64,000 nt of DNA from Rhodobacterales bacterium HKCCSP123 (GCA_015689745.1 WVSO01000007.1:1-64000), one strand, 5' to 3'; positions 16,351 through 25,682 are shown, counted from the first letter of the stretch. Translations and numbers: made by a program. Notes: a model not told the origin generated them from the sequence alone.

Positions 16351-17793
16351 TCACTCCGCGGGGCTGAGGGCGGCGACCTGCGCCTTGCCCGGATGGGGCA
16401 TGCCGATGGCGCGGCCGTCCTCGCCGCGGGCGGCCTTGCGCGCGAGATAGGCGATGACGCCGACATAGGCGAAGAGGAGAGCCGCGTAGATCGCGAGGTA
16501 GGTCACGAGCGTGCCCATCACCATCGGCGCGGGCACGTCGGCCACGGCCATCTCGGTGGTCATGACGCCCTGCACCAGCCAGGGCTGGCGGCCGATCTCG
16601 GTGGTGTACCAGCCCGCGAGCGTGGCGACCCAGCCGGAGAAGGCCATGGGCACGAGGGCCCAGAGGAGAGGTTTCGGCAGCCCCTCGACCGCGAACCAAT
16701 GTCCGGTGATGCGCCCCTCGTGAAGCTGACGGCGGCGCCACATGAAGAAGACAGCGGCCCAGCTGAGCAGCAGCATCGCGACGCCGGTGCCGACCATGAC
16801 GCGGAAGGACCAGAAGACGGGGGCGACGGGCGGGTGCAGCACCTCGCCCGCCTCCGTGACGAAATCGTTGAGGCCGGTGAGTTCACCATCCCACTCGTGG
16901 GTCAGGATGAAGGAGGCCAGGCCGGGGATTTCCAGGGCCATGTGGTTCGTGCGCGCCTCCTCGTCGGGGATGCCGAAGAGGACCAGCGGCGCGCCTGCCT
17001 GGGTCTCCCACAGGCCTTCCATCGCGGCGACCTTGGCGGGCTGGTATTCCTTGGTGTTGAGGCCGTGCAAATCGCCCATGAAAATCTGCAGCGGGATCAG
17101 GAGCGCGCCGATGGAAACACCGGTCTTGAGCATCGCCCGAACCTCGCGGCTCCGGTCGCCCAGAAGCCAGCGGAAGGCCGAGACGCCCGCGACGAGGAAG
17201 CCCACCGTCAGGAAGCTCGCCAGCATCATGTGGGCGAAGCGGTAGGGCATGGAGGGGTTGAAGATGATCGCCCACCAGTCGGTCGCGAAAGCCTGCCCGT
17301 CGATCATCTCGAAGCCCTGGGGCGTGTGCATCCAGGAGTTCAGGACGATGATCCAGAAGGCCGACATGGTGGTGCCGAAGGCCACGAGGAAGGTCGCCAG
17401 CATGTGCAGCCAGCCCGGCACGCGGGAGAAGCCGAAGAGCATGATGCCGATGAAGACGGCCTCGAGGAAGAAGGCGGTCAGCACCTCGTAGGCCAGGAGC
17501 GGCCCCGCGATATTGCCCACGGTCTCCATGAAGCCCGGCCAGTTGGTGCCGAACTGGAAGGACATGGTGATGCCCGAGACGACGCCCATGGCGAAGGAGA
17601 GGGCGAAGACCTTCACCCAGAAGCGGTAGGCGGCCATCCATTTCTCGTCGCCGGTCTGGGCAAAGCGCAGGCGGAAGAAGAAGAGCACCCAGCCGAGCGC
17701 GATGGTGATCGTCGGGAACAGGATGTGGAAGGAGATGTTCGCCGCGAACTGGATGCGACTCAGAAGGAGGGTGTCGAGCGTTTCCATGTCCAT
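16351..17793 (-). CDS. cydA: bd-type (cyanide-insensitive, CIO-like) quinol oxidase subunit I
   Basis: A 480-residue CydA. The early RIQFAANISFHILFP contains the heme-ligand His. GRxTGRQPWLVQG-like IGRQPWLVQGVMTT is near the end. The quinol loop is short, with MGDLHGLNTKEYQPAKVAAMEG and no long insertion, which places it in the CIO-type subclass rather than the E. coli long-loop type. It carries hemes b558, b595 and d. It sits 6 bases downstream of the GbsR/MarR gene and 6 bases upstream of cydB, so the operon order is regulator-cydA-cydB. A second in-frame ATG two codons later is possible. Confidence 0.96.
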   Translation of the reverse strand: MDMETLDTLLLSRIQFAANISFHILFPTITIALGWVLFFFRLRFAQTGDEKWMAAYRFWVKVFALSFAMGVVSGITMSFQFGTNWPGFMETVGNIAGPLLAYEVLTAFFLEAVFIGIMLFGFSRVPGWLHMLATFLVAFGTTMSAFWIIVLNSWMHTPQGFEMIDGQAFATDWWAIIFNPSMPYRFAHMMLASFLTVGFLVAGVSAFRWLLGDRSREVRAMLKTGVSIGALLIPLQIFMGDLHGLNTKEYQPAKVAAMEGLWETQAGAPLVLFGIPDEEARTNHMALEIPGLASFILTHEWDGELTGLNDFVTEAGEVLHPPVAPVFWSFRVMVGTGVAMLLLSWAAVFFMWRRRQLHEGRITGHWFAVEGLPKPLLWALVPMAFSGWVATLAGWYTTEIGRQPWLVQGVMTTEMAVADVPAPMVMGTLVTYLAIYAALLFAYVGVIAYLARKAARGEDGRAIGMPHPGKAQVAALSPAE

Positions 17794-17799
17794 CGTCCC

Positions 17800-18351
17800 C
17801 TACTTGCGTTTCGTCAGCGACGGGATCATTCCGCCGGTCTTGTCGATCAGCCCCGCGATCCGGCTGCCCAGCGTCATCAGCTTCACAAGGCGCTCGGTCT
17901 CGAGCCGTTCCATCTCGGCGTAGAAACCGGTCATCATCTCGATCAGCTCGCGCAGCTCGGCGATGCGGGCCTCGGCGTAGTCGTCGCCGGCGGGGCCTTG
18001 CATCTCGAGCTCGCGCAGCTTGGTCAGGGTCGGATCGATCTCCCGCTTCTTGCGCTCGGCCACGAGGGTTCGGACGATTTCCCACAGGTCATCCGGAGTG
18101 GTGAAATAATCCCGCCGGTCGCCGGGGAAATGCTTGAGCCGGACGAGGTTCCAGCTCTGCAGCTCCTTCAGGCCCATCGAGGTGTTCGACCGGCTGATCC
18201 CGAGAGCCTCGGTGATGGTTTCCGCGTTGAGCGGCTCGGAGGAGATGAACAGAAGGGCGTAGATCTGTCCCACGGTGCGGTTGATGCCCCACCGGCTGCC
18301 CATCTCTCCGAAATGCAGGACGAACTCCTGCTGGAGCGGCGTGAGTGCCAT
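17800..18351 (-). CDS. GbsR/MarR-family transcriptional regulator of the cyd operon
   Basis: A 183-residue winged-helix protein: MALTPLQQEFVLHFGEMGSRWGINRTVGQIYALLFISSEPLNAETITEALGISRSNTSMGLKELQSWNLV, then the wing FPGDRRDYFTTPDDLWEIV and a helical C-terminal dimerisation region. This is the GbsR/MarR group. The ATG at 18351 is chosen because upstream codons would cover the 18-bp palindrome at 18376-18393. It is first in an operon with cydAB, 6 bases apart. Autoregulated control of the oxidase is inferred. The signal (redox, nitric oxide, other) cannot be read. Confidence 0.9.
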   Translation of the reverse strand: MALTPLQQEFVLHFGEMGSRWGINRTVGQIYALLFISSEPLNAETITEALGISRSNTSMGLKELQSWNLVRLKHFPGDRRDYFTTPDDLWEIVRTLVAERKKREIDPTLTKLRELEMQGPAGDDYAEARIAELRELIEMMTGFYAEMERLETERLVKLMTLGSRIAGLIDKTGGMIPSLTKRK

Positions 18352-18375
18352 GTCAAAACCCTGTTCGCGCAGAGA

Positions 18376-18393
18376 TTTCAGAAATTTCTGAAA
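18376..18393. promoter_or_regulatory. Perfect 18-bp palindromic operator of the regulator-cydAB operon
   Basis: TTTCAGAAATTTCTGAAA is a perfect inverted repeat 25 bases before the regulator start and AT-rich against its surroundings. Likely binding site of the GbsR/MarR dimer, overlapping the promoter. Confidence 0.75.
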
Positions 18394-18493
18394 CGGAGGT
18401 AATGCTTGCAGTCGCAAGGGCAAGCGCGCGCGGGTGCGACAGGTTGGCGGACGGGGGGCGGCGGGCGTTCTCGGCGGCGCATCGCCTGCCGCA

Positions 18494-20005
18494 TCAATCG
18501 GGAAAGCCGGTTCCGCGCAGCGCCTCGACCATCAGGCGCTTGTAGTCCCGACTGTGCTGCGGACGGGTCGCCAGGAAGACCGACACGCTCATGTCCGGCA
18601 CCTTGCGGCGCAACCATTCCGCCATGCGCGCCGCATCCGCCTTGCGCCCGAGGGCCCAATAGACCCCGATCAGGCTCAACTGCGTCGAGGCGAACTCGGG
18701 ATATTCCGTCATCGCCTGTTCGTAGCAGGCGACTGCGGCCGCGAAATCGCCCTTCTGGAACAGGGCATTGCCGATCCCGCAATTGATGACGCCGATATGC
18801 GGATGCAGGGGGCTGAGGCGCTTGGCCCGCTCCAGGTGTTCGATCGCGGGCGCGTTCTCGTTGAGGTAATTGTAGACCCAGCCGAGAAGCATCTGGATGG
18901 TGGCCGAATTGGGGTTCAGCGCGGCGGCCCGCTTGAGCGCCGTCAGCCCCTCCTGGTAGCCGTGGCCGATGTAGGCCATGTAATGCCCCGCATAGGACAG
19001 CGCGAGCGCATCGTCGGTCTCGCTGTCAAGCACCCGGCGCGCATGGGGAAGGGCCGCCTGCGCCTGCGCGAAGGTCCACCAGCGCGTTGCGAAGGCGCCG
19101 GTATGGCCGAAGCAGATGAGCGCGTGTGCGTGGATATAGTCGGGGTCCAGGGCCAGAGCCTGCCGCAGGAGCGCCAGCCCCTCGGGCAGGGTTTCGGGGG
19201 CGTGCAGCTTCGACACCAGCGGCGTGGCGCGCAGGCAAAGCTCGTAGGCGGCAAGGCTTTCGGTCGGCTTGGCCTGCGCCCTGAGCACCTCGGCATGTTG
19301 CAGTTTCGGCTCGAGCGCACCCGCGACGCGGGCGGCAACCTCGTCCTGCAGTTCGAAGATGTCGGCGGCGGTGCCGTCGAACCGCTCCTGCCAGATGGTG
19401 TGACCGCTTTCGGCCTCGACCAGTTGGGTGAAGATGCGCAGCCGGTCGCCCGCCGCCTGGATCGATCCCTCCAGAATGTAGCGGACGCCCAGTTCCCGAC
19501 CGACCTCGGCCAGGTCGACGGGTCTGCCCTTGTAGGTGAAGGTCGAGGTCGAAGAGATCACGAAGATCCCCGACACCCGGCTGAGCGCCGAGATCACCTC
19601 GGTCACGATCCCGTCGACAAGGTAGTCGCGCCCGGCGCTGCCGGTCAGGTTGGCGAAGGGCAGCACCGCCAGCGAAGGCACCTGCGGCAGGTCCGGGCCG
19701 GTGACGGAGGCGCCTGGCGAAGCGGGCCCGAGCGTCAACCGGTAGCCCACGCCCGGCACCGTCTTGATCGCATCCTTGCCGATGGCCTTGCGCAAGGCCG
19801 CGATCTGGACGCTCAGGTTGCCTTCCTCGACCGTCAGGTCGGACCAGACGGCATCGAGCAGTTCGGCCTTCGACACGACCCGTTCGGAATTGCGGTGCAG
19901 GTGGCAGAGCACGTCGAAGGCGCGCGCGCCGAGGGGCACCTCCTGCCCGTCAAGGCGAAGGATGCGCTGGTCCTCGACGATCTCGAGCGGCATCGGCCCC
20001 TGCAT
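18494..20005 (-). CDS. Winged-helix (OmpR-type) and TPR regulator, CadC/adenylate-cyclase-associated type
   Basis: About 503 residues. The N-terminal Trans_reg_C winged helix (residues about 5-95) includes LGARAFDVLCHLHRNSERVVSKAELLDAVW, NLSVQIAALRKAIGKDAIKTVPGVGYRL. Next comes a FlgO-like block (SLAVLPFANLTGSAGRDYLVDGIVTEVISALSRV), then TPR repeats. This arrangement is common in Rhizobiales and Rhodobacterales, often next to an adenylate cyclase domain, which is missing here. No transmembrane helix is obvious, so it is probably cytosolic. Start taken at ATG 20005 (MQGPMPLEIVEDQ). ATG 19993 is nearly as good. Targets are unknown. Confidence 0.85.
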   Translation of the reverse strand: MQGPMPLEIVEDQRILRLDGQEVPLGARAFDVLCHLHRNSERVVSKAELLDAVWSDLTVEEGNLSVQIAALRKAIGKDAIKTVPGVGYRLTLGPASPGASVTGPDLPQVPSLAVLPFANLTGSAGRDYLVDGIVTEVISALSRVSGIFVISSTSTFTYKGRPVDLAEVGRELGVRYILEGSIQAAGDRLRIFTQLVEAESGHTIWQERFDGTAADIFELQDEVAARVAGALEPKLQHAEVLRAQAKPTESLAAYELCLRATPLVSKLHAPETLPEGLALLRQALALDPDYIHAHALICFGHTGAFATRWWTFAQAQAALPHARRVLDSETDDALALSYAGHYMAYIGHGYQEGLTALKRAAALNPNSATIQMLLGWVYNYLNENAPAIEHLERAKRLSPLHPHIGVINCGIGNALFQKGDFAAAVACYEQAMTEYPEFASTQLSLIGVYWALGRKADAARMAEWLRRKVPDMSVSVFLATRPQHSRDYKRLMVEALRGTGFPD

Positions 20006-20102
20006 CCCTTTCCCGGCGGTGGCGACCCGGAAAGCGAAGCATGTCGGCGCAGGCCGTGTCAAATCCGATGCGGCGCACGCCCATTGGCCCGGGACCGCAA
20101 CG

Positions 20103-20133
20103 AAAAAGGCCCCACCTCGCAGGCGGGGCCTTT
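20103..20133 (-). terminator. Rho-independent terminator of rpsA
   Basis: Stem AAAGGCCCC/GGGGCCTTT (20105-20113 with 20125-20133), extended inward, followed on the minus strand by a T tract. It lies about 22 bases past the rpsA stop. Confidence 0.9.
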
Positions 20134-20154
20134 CTGTCATTCTGCCGAGAGGTC

Positions 20155-21837
20155 TCAGTCGTCGGTCTTGTTCAGGGCAGCGCCGAGGATGTCACCCAGC
20201 GATGCACCCGAGTCGGACGAACCGAACTGTTCCACGGCCTCTTTCTCTTCGGCGATCTCGCGCGCCTTGATCGACAGGCCCAGGCGACGGGTCTTGGCAT
20301 CCACGTTGGTGACGCGGACATCGATCTTGTCGCCCTTCTGGAAGCGCTCCGGGCGCTGCTCGGCACGGTCACGCGACAGGTCGGAGCGGCGGATGAAGGA
20401 CTTCATGCCCTCGTAGTCCACCTCGATGCCGCCATCCTCGATCGCCGTCACCTCGACGGTGATGATCGAGCCGCGCTTCACGCCGCCGATCGCCTCGGCG
20501 AAGGGGTCGCCGTCGACCGCCTTGATCGAGAGCGAGATCCGCTCCTTGTCGGTGTCGACCTCGGTGACGACGGCCTTGACCACGTCACCCTTGCGATACT
20601 CGCCGATCACGTCCTCGCCACGACCTTCCCAGGTCAGGTCCGACAGGTGAACCATGCCGTCGATGTCGCCCGGCAGGCCGATGAACAGGCCGAACTCGGT
20701 GATGTTCTTGACCTCGCCCTCGACCTGCGTGCCGACGGGGTGGGTTTCCTCGAAGACCTCCCAGGGGTTGCGCATCGTCTGCTTGAGGCCCAGCGACACG
20801 CGGCGCTTGGCGGTGTCGATCTCCAGCACCATGACCTCGACCTCCTGGGAGGTGGAGACGATCTTGCCGGGATGGACGTTCTTCTTGGTCCAGGACATTT
20901 CCGACACGTGAACCAGGCCCTCGACCCCCGGCTCCAGCTCCACGAAGGCGCCGTAGTCGGTGATGTTGGTGACGCGGCCGGTGTGGACCGACTCCAGCGG
21001 GTAGCGCGTTTCCACGGCATCCCACGGATCGTCCTGCAGCTGCTTCATGCCGAGGCTGATGCGGTGCGTGTCCTTGTTGACCTTGATGACCTGCACCTTG
21101 ACGGTCTCGCCGATGGTGAGGACCTCTTTCGGGTCGTTGACGCGGCGCCATGCCATGTCGGTCACGTGCAGCAGGCCGTCCACACCGCCGAGGTCGACGA
21201 AGGCGCCGTATTCGGTGATGTTCTTGACCACGCCGTCCACGACGTCGCCCTCGTTCAGCTTGCCGATGACCTCGGCGCGCTGCTCGGCGCGGGATTCCTC
21301 GAGGATCGCGCGGCGCGACACCACGATGTTGCCGCGGCGGCGGTCCATCTTGAGGATCTGGAAGGGCTGCTTGAGACCCATCAGCGGGCCTGCGTCACGC
21401 ACGGGGCGCACATCGACCTGGGAGCCGGGCAGGAAGGCCACGGCACCGCCCAGATCGACGGTGAAGCCACCCTTGACGCGGCCGAAGATGGCGCCGTCTA
21501 CGCGCTCTTCCGCGGCATAGGCCTTCTCGAGGCGATCCCAGGCGGCCTCGCGGCGCGCCATCTCGCGGCTGATGACGGCTTCGCCGCGGGCGTTCTCGAC
21601 GTTGCGAAGGTAAACCTCGACCTCGTCGCCGACGGCGATCTCGGGAGCTTCACCGGGGTTCGCGAATTCCTTGAGATCGATGCGGCCTTCCATCTTGTAG
21701 CCCACATCGATGATGGCCTGGCCCGCCTCGATGGCGATGACCTTGCCCTTGACGACGCTGCCCTCTTCGGGCGTGTCGATCTCGAAGCTTTCGTTCAGGA
21801 GCGCTTCGAACTCCTCCATGGTTGCTTTGGCGCACAT
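20155..21837 (-). CDS. rpsA: 30S ribosomal protein S1 (bS1)
   Basis: A 560-residue S1 with six OB-fold S1 motifs, for example GSVVKGKVIAIEAGQAIIDVGYKMEG, GDVVDGVVKNITEYGAFVDLGGVDGLLHVTDMAW, HTGRVTNITDYGAFVELEPGVEGLVHVSEMSW and EGEVKNITEFGLFIGLPGDIDGMVHLSDLTW. It holds mRNA on the 30S subunit. ATG at 21837 (MCAKATMEEFEALLNESFE) gives the alphaproteobacterial form. The reading frame continues upstream but is leader RNA. It is preceded by cmk and aroA in the same direction and ends at a strong terminator. Confidence 0.97.
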   Translation of the reverse strand: MCAKATMEEFEALLNESFEIDTPEEGSVVKGKVIAIEAGQAIIDVGYKMEGRIDLKEFANPGEAPEIAVGDEVEVYLRNVENARGEAVISREMARREAAWDRLEKAYAAEERVDGAIFGRVKGGFTVDLGGAVAFLPGSQVDVRPVRDAGPLMGLKQPFQILKMDRRRGNIVVSRRAILEESRAEQRAEVIGKLNEGDVVDGVVKNITEYGAFVDLGGVDGLLHVTDMAWRRVNDPKEVLTIGETVKVQVIKVNKDTHRISLGMKQLQDDPWDAVETRYPLESVHTGRVTNITDYGAFVELEPGVEGLVHVSEMSWTKKNVHPGKIVSTSQEVEVMVLEIDTAKRRVSLGLKQTMRNPWEVFEETHPVGTQVEGEVKNITEFGLFIGLPGDIDGMVHLSDLTWEGRGEDVIGEYRKGDVVKAVVTEVDTDKERISLSIKAVDGDPFAEAIGGVKRGSIITVEVTAIEDGGIEVDYEGMKSFIRRSDLSRDRAEQRPERFQKGDKIDVRVTNVDAKTRRLGLSIKAREIAEEKEAVEQFGSSDSGASLGDILGAALNKTDD

Positions 21838-22036
21838 ATGCGTATCGGTTCCTTTATGTGCCCTGCCCCTTGCTTGGATGAAGGTGCGGGCGTTCGATTT
21901 TTCAGGCCGTGCGGTTGTCTCCGCCGGTCTTGGGGTGATCGTTGGTCCAGCGCTCCGGAAAACAAAGAGGGCCGGTGAACCCGACCCTGCTCGATCTCTC
22001 TGCTTCCGGCGTTGATCGCCGTGTTGACGGGGGCGC

Positions 22037-22064
22037 GTATAGCGGCACCTCCCCCGCAACGCAA
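22037..22064 (-). promoter_or_regulatory. Likely rpsA promoter
   Basis: On the minus strand TTGCGT (22064-22059), 16-base spacer, CTATAC (22042-22037). It lies in the 323-base gap between cmk and rpsA and predicts a leader of about 195 bases. No gene is seen in the gap. Confidence 0.5.
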
Positions 22065-22160
22065 GGGCCGGTGCGTCCGGCCCGATCCCGGCCCCGGACG
22101 CGCCTGCGTCAATTCGCAGTCACCGGGGCGGACGACGACCGGGTCCGCTGCGAGGATGCG

Positions 22161-22775
22161 TCATGCGCCCTGCCGCGACTCGACCGCCGCAACGGCGGCG
22201 GCCACGGCCTCCTCCACGCTCATCTCGCTGGTGTCGAGCGTCAGCGCATCACCGGCGGCCACCATCGGCGCGGTCGCCCGCTCGGCATCGCGCGCGTCGC
22301 GGGCCAGGACATCGGCCAGCACCGTCCCGAGGTCGGTCTCGAAGCCTGCCGCCAGAAGTTCCTTCAGCCGCCGCGCGGCCCGGACCTCGGCGCTTGCCGT
22401 CACGAAGAGTTTCACCTCGGCCTCGGGGCAGATCACCGTGCCGATGTCGCGCCCGTCCAGCACCGCGCCGCCCGCCCGCCGGGCAAAGGCGCGCTGGAAA
22501 TCCAGCAGCGCCGCGCGCACCTCGGGGATCACGGCGACCTTGCTGGCCGCCTCGGCCACCTCGGCGGTGCGCAAGGCATCCGGATCGGAGAGGTCCTCGG
22601 GCGTCAGGGCCACGGCGGCCGTGATCGGTGGCTCGCCGTCCAGCATCCGCCGCCCCACGGCCCGGTACAGCAGCCCGGTGTCGAGATGCGCGAAACCGAA
22701 CCGCGCCGCGACCGCGCGGCCGATCGTACCCTTGCCCGCAGCCGCAGGCCCGTCGATTGCGACCGTGAACCTCAT
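22161..22775 (-). CDS. cmk: Cytidylate kinase
   Basis: A 204-residue CMP/dCMP kinase. It starts [28 protein letters not shown] with the P loop GPAAAGKGT, then [12 protein letters not shown] and the CMP-binding [24 protein letters not shown]. The RxxRR region is AARRLKELL, and [16 protein letters not shown] closes the fold. It phosphorylates CMP and dCMP with ATP. ATG at 22775 is fixed by the P loop lying nine residues in. It sits between aroA and rpsA, a common alphaproteobacterial order, separated from aroA by intergenic element copy B. Confidence 0.97.
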   Translation of the reverse strand: MRFTVAIDGPAAAGKGTIGRAVAARFGFAHLDTGLLYRAVGRRMLDGEPPITAAVALTPEDLSDPDALRTAEVAEAASKVAVIPEVRAALLDFQRAFARRAGGAVLDGRDIGTVICPEAEVKLFVTASAEVRAARRLKELLAAGFETDLGTVLADVLARDARDAERATAPMVAAGDALTLDTSEMSVEEAVAAAVAAVESRQGA

Positions 22776-22825
22776 GCCCGCATCTTCAAACAGAGCCGGG
22801 CGTGGCCCACAAGCCGCAATCCACC

Positions 22826-22926
22826 CTTCTCCGTTTCCCAAATATCCCGGGGGAGTCCGAAGGACGGGGGCAGAGCCCCCCGCGCGCGACGCGCGCCACG
22901 AAAGACTCACGGAGCGAAGCGACCTC
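22826..22926. repeat. Intergenic hairpin element, copy B
   Basis: Closely matches copy A (8109-8213) in three blocks: the CTTCTCCGTTTC...CCCGGGGGAGTC head, a GGGGGCAGAGCCCCC hairpin, and GACTCACGGAGCGAAGCGACCTC. It lies between aroA and cmk, which are in the same orientation. Confidence 0.85.
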
Positions 22927-22963
22927 CAGGCAATGCACCGCAGGTGCGCCTTTGGATCGGCTG

Positions 22964-24319
22964 TCAGACCGCGTTCGCCCGGTCGATCCGCGCGCCAAGA
23001 CCGCGCATCAACGGCTCGAACACCGGGAAGGACGTGGCGATCGGGCCTGCGTCATCCACCGTGATCGGCTCCACCGAGGCCATGCCCCCACACAGGAAGG
23101 ACATGGCGATCCGGTGGTCGAGATGTGTGGCGACCGTCACGCCGCCCCGAACGCCGCCGGCACCCCGGCCATGGACGATCCACCAGTCCGGCCCCTCCTC
23201 GACCTCCACGCCCGCGGCGCGCAGGCCCACGGCCATGGCGTCGATCCGGTCGCTTTCCTTCACGCGCAGCTCCTTGACGCCGCGCATCACGGTCGGGCCC
23301 TCGGCATTGGCCGCGACGACCGACAGGATCGGGTATTCGTCGATCATGCTCGCCGCACGCTCGGGCGGCACCTCGATGCCCTTCATGTCGGGCGAATACC
23401 GTGCGCGCAGGTCGGCCACGGGCTCCCCGCCCTCCTCGCGCAGGTTCTCGTAGGTCAGGTCCGCGCCCATCTCGCGCAGCGTCTCGAAAAGGCCCGCGCG
23501 CGTGGGGTTCAGACCGATGTTCGGCACCAGCACGTCAGACCCCTCGACGATCAGCGCCGCGCAGACCGGGAAGGCGGCGGAGGAGGGATCGCGCGGCACG
23601 GCGATGGTCTGGGGCTTCAGCTCGGGCTGGCCGGTCAGGGTGATGACGCGGCCTTCCTCGGTCACCTCGGTCGTGATCTCGGCCCCGAAACCCGCAAGCA
23701 TCCGCTCGGTGTGGTCGCGGGTCGCTTCCGCCTCGATCACCACGGTCTGCCCCGGCGCGTTCAGCCCGGCGAGCAGCACCGCCGACTTCACCTGTGCCGA
23801 AGGCACCGGCGTCTTGTAACGCACCGGCAGCGGCTCGGCCGCGCCCGTGATCGTCATGGGCAGCCGTCCACCCGCACGGCCCACCGACACCGCCCCGAAA
23901 AGCGCCAGCGGATCGGTGACCCGCGCCATCGGCCGCGAGCGCAGCGAGGCGTCGCCGGTGAAGGTCGCGACGATCGGCGTCGTCGCCATCGCCCCCATGA
24001 TGAGCCTGACGCCCGTGCCCGAGTTGCCGCAGTCGATCACGTCCTCGGGTTCGCCGAAGCCGCCGACGCCGACGCCATGCACATGCCAGGTGCCATCCTC
24101 GTCGCGCGTCACATCGGCCCCGAAGGCCCGCATCGCGCGGGCGGTGTCCAGTACGTCCTGCCCTTCCAGAAGGCCGGTGATCACCGTTTCGCCCACGGCC
24201 ATCGCGCCAAGGATCAGCGAGCGGTGCGAGATCGACTTGTCGCCCGGCACCTCGGCCACGCCCTTGAGCGCCGCGCCCTTGCGGGCCGTCATCGGAACGG
24301 GGTCACCATGGCCGGACAT
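22964..24319 (-). CDS. aroA: 5-enolpyruvylshikimate-3-phosphate synthase (class II type)
   Basis: A 451-residue EPSP synthase joining shikimate-3-phosphate and PEP in the chorismate pathway. It resembles the Agrobacterium CP4 class II enzyme: [87 protein letters not shown]. The PEP-site loop reads GNSGTGVR, so the position that is Ala100 in CP4 (GNAATGCR) is Gly here, as in glyphosate-sensitive enzymes. Start at ATG 24319. The chorismate mutase gene at 6795 acts further down the same pathway. Confidence 0.96.
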   Translation of the reverse strand: MSGHGDPVPMTARKGAALKGVAEVPGDKSISHRSLILGAMAVGETVITGLLEGQDVLDTARAMRAFGADVTRDEDGTWHVHGVGVGGFGEPEDVIDCGNSGTGVRLIMGAMATTPIVATFTGDASLRSRPMARVTDPLALFGAVSVGRAGGRLPMTITGAAEPLPVRYKTPVPSAQVKSAVLLAGLNAPGQTVVIEAEATRDHTERMLAGFGAEITTEVTEEGRVITLTGQPELKPQTIAVPRDPSSAAFPVCAALIVEGSDVLVPNIGLNPTRAGLFETLREMGADLTYENLREEGGEPVADLRARYSPDMKGIEVPPERAASMIDEYPILSVVAANAEGPTVMRGVKELRVKESDRIDAMAVGLRAAGVEVEEGPDWWIVHGRGAGGVRGGVTVATHLDHRIAMSFLCGGMASVEPITVDDAGPIATSFPVFEPLMRGLGARIDRANAV

Positions 24320-24391
24320 GCGCGTCGTCTCCCTGCTGATTGCCCGCGCCTGATAGACGCGCGCGGGCGGGCCGTCCACTCCCCGAATGGC

Positions 24392-25543
24392 TCAGGCCGC
24401 CCCGAGAGCGCGCATCCGCGGCACAAGGAACAGCGGGATAGCCAGGATCATGGCCGCCCCGATGCCGAAAGCGACCCTCAGGCCGAAGACCTCGGAGAGG
24501 AAGCCCATCAGCGGCGGACCTATGAAGAAGCCGAAATAGCCGATCATCGCGGCGCGCGAGACGGCATAGGTGCGCGCTTCGGGGCGCGCGGTCTGTCCCG
24601 CCAGCGCGAGCGCCAGGGGCGCCGTGACCGAGACCCCGAGGCCGAGGCAGCCGAAGCCCAGGTAGGCCACCAGCGGCACGGGCGCCGCGGCTGCGGCGAC
24701 AAGCCCGGAAGCGGCCAGAAGCGCCGCCCAGCGCAGGACGACCGTTTCGGTGCCGCGCACGGTCACGAGGTGGCCGGCCAGCCGCCCCACCCCCATGGTC
24801 AGCCCCAGCATCGCCGGCCCGAGCGCCCCCTCGGCGGCACCGCCGCCCAGCGTGCGTTCGATGTGCAGCGCCGACCAGCCCTCGGTCGCGTTCTCGGCGA
24901 AGAAACCGATGAGACAGACCAGGCCTGCGCACCAGACGTAAGGCGTGATCCGGCCCCGGCTTTCCTGCGGCGTCCCGTCCCCGGGGGCGGGCGCACCGGG
25001 CCGGGTCCAGGTGAGCGTGCCAACGAGGAGGATCACCGCGCCGACGACCGCGAACCAGAGGCCGGGCGCCAGCCCCGCTTCGCGCGCGACCCCCGTCGCC
25101 GTGGAGGCGCCGGCATAGGCAAGGGAGTAGATCGCGTGGTTGAGGTTCATCAGCGATACCCGGTGCCGTGCCTCGAGCCGCGAGATATGGGCGTTGCCGA
25201 GGATGTCGTACATCCCCGTCGACATGCCCACCGCGACCATCCCGAGGACGAACGGAAGCAGCGAGCCCGCAAGTCCAAGGGGAAGAACGACGATCCCCAG
25301 CGCCAGCCCCGACAGCGTGAGCCCCCAACGCGGCATGGCCGCATCGAGGCGCGGCGACAGCCACATGGCCAGGAGTGCACCCGCCGCGGAGCCCAGAAGG
25401 ATGACGCCCAACAGCGCGTCCGACACCTCGAGCCGCGCCTTCAGAACCGGCAGCATCGCCGCGAAGCTGCCCCAGAAGACGCCGATGCCGACGAAGGCCC
25501 CGATCGGAGCACGTGACAGTCGAAGGTCGGACAGGAGGCGCAT
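24392..25543 (-). CDS. MFS transporter (YbjJ-like)
   Basis: A 383-residue major facilitator protein with about twelve transmembrane segments. It opens APIGAFVGIGVFWGSFAAMLPVLKARLEVSDALLGVILLGSAAGALLAM, and the second half has GFFAENATEGWSALHIERTLGG. Both are typical of the small YbjJ/FucP-like carriers. The substrate is unknown. It follows the direction of aroA with a 72-base gap and is divergent from the Hint-domain gene. The CtrA-type box at 25667 lies between the two, 124 bases from this start. Confidence 0.85.
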   Translation of the reverse strand: MRLLSDLRLSRAPIGAFVGIGVFWGSFAAMLPVLKARLEVSDALLGVILLGSAAGALLAMWLSPRLDAAMPRWGLTLSGLALGIVVLPLGLAGSLLPFVLGMVAVGMSTGMYDILGNAHISRLEARHRVSLMNLNHAIYSLAYAGASTATGVAREAGLAPGLWFAVVGAVILLVGTLTWTRPGAPAPGDGTPQESRGRITPYVWCAGLVCLIGFFAENATEGWSALHIERTLGGGAAEGALGPAMLGLTMGVGRLAGHLVTVRGTETVVLRWAALLAASGLVAAAAAPVPLVAYLGFGCLGLGVSVTAPLALALAGQTARPEARTYAVSRAAMIGYFGFFIGPPLMGFLSEVFGLRVAFGIGAAMILAIPLFLVPRMRALGAA

Positions 25544-25666
25544 GCGCAGGGGCGCTAGATCGAAATCGCCGCGCTCACAAGGGCCCGCGTACGCTGCAGG
25601 GCGACGCCCGTCCGAGACGGATGCAGGGCCGAAGTCCTGACGGGACGTGACCTGGAGCCTTCGGCG

Positions 25667-25682
25667 TTAACGAAATGTTAAC
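25667..25682 (+). promoter_or_regulatory. Perfect CtrA-type binding box
   Basis: TTAACGAAATGTTAAC fits TTAA-N7-TTAAC, the full CtrA site of alphaproteobacteria. It is centred about 65 bases before the Hint-domain gene. Confidence 0.65.

Noticed and set aside
15325-18402. Very long open frame (about 1025 codons) on the plus strand across the cyd operon
   Set aside because: It runs antisense to cydB, cydA and their regulator, whose motifs are unmistakable. The translation is Glu/Arg/His-rich, with the composition of a GC-rich shadow frame.
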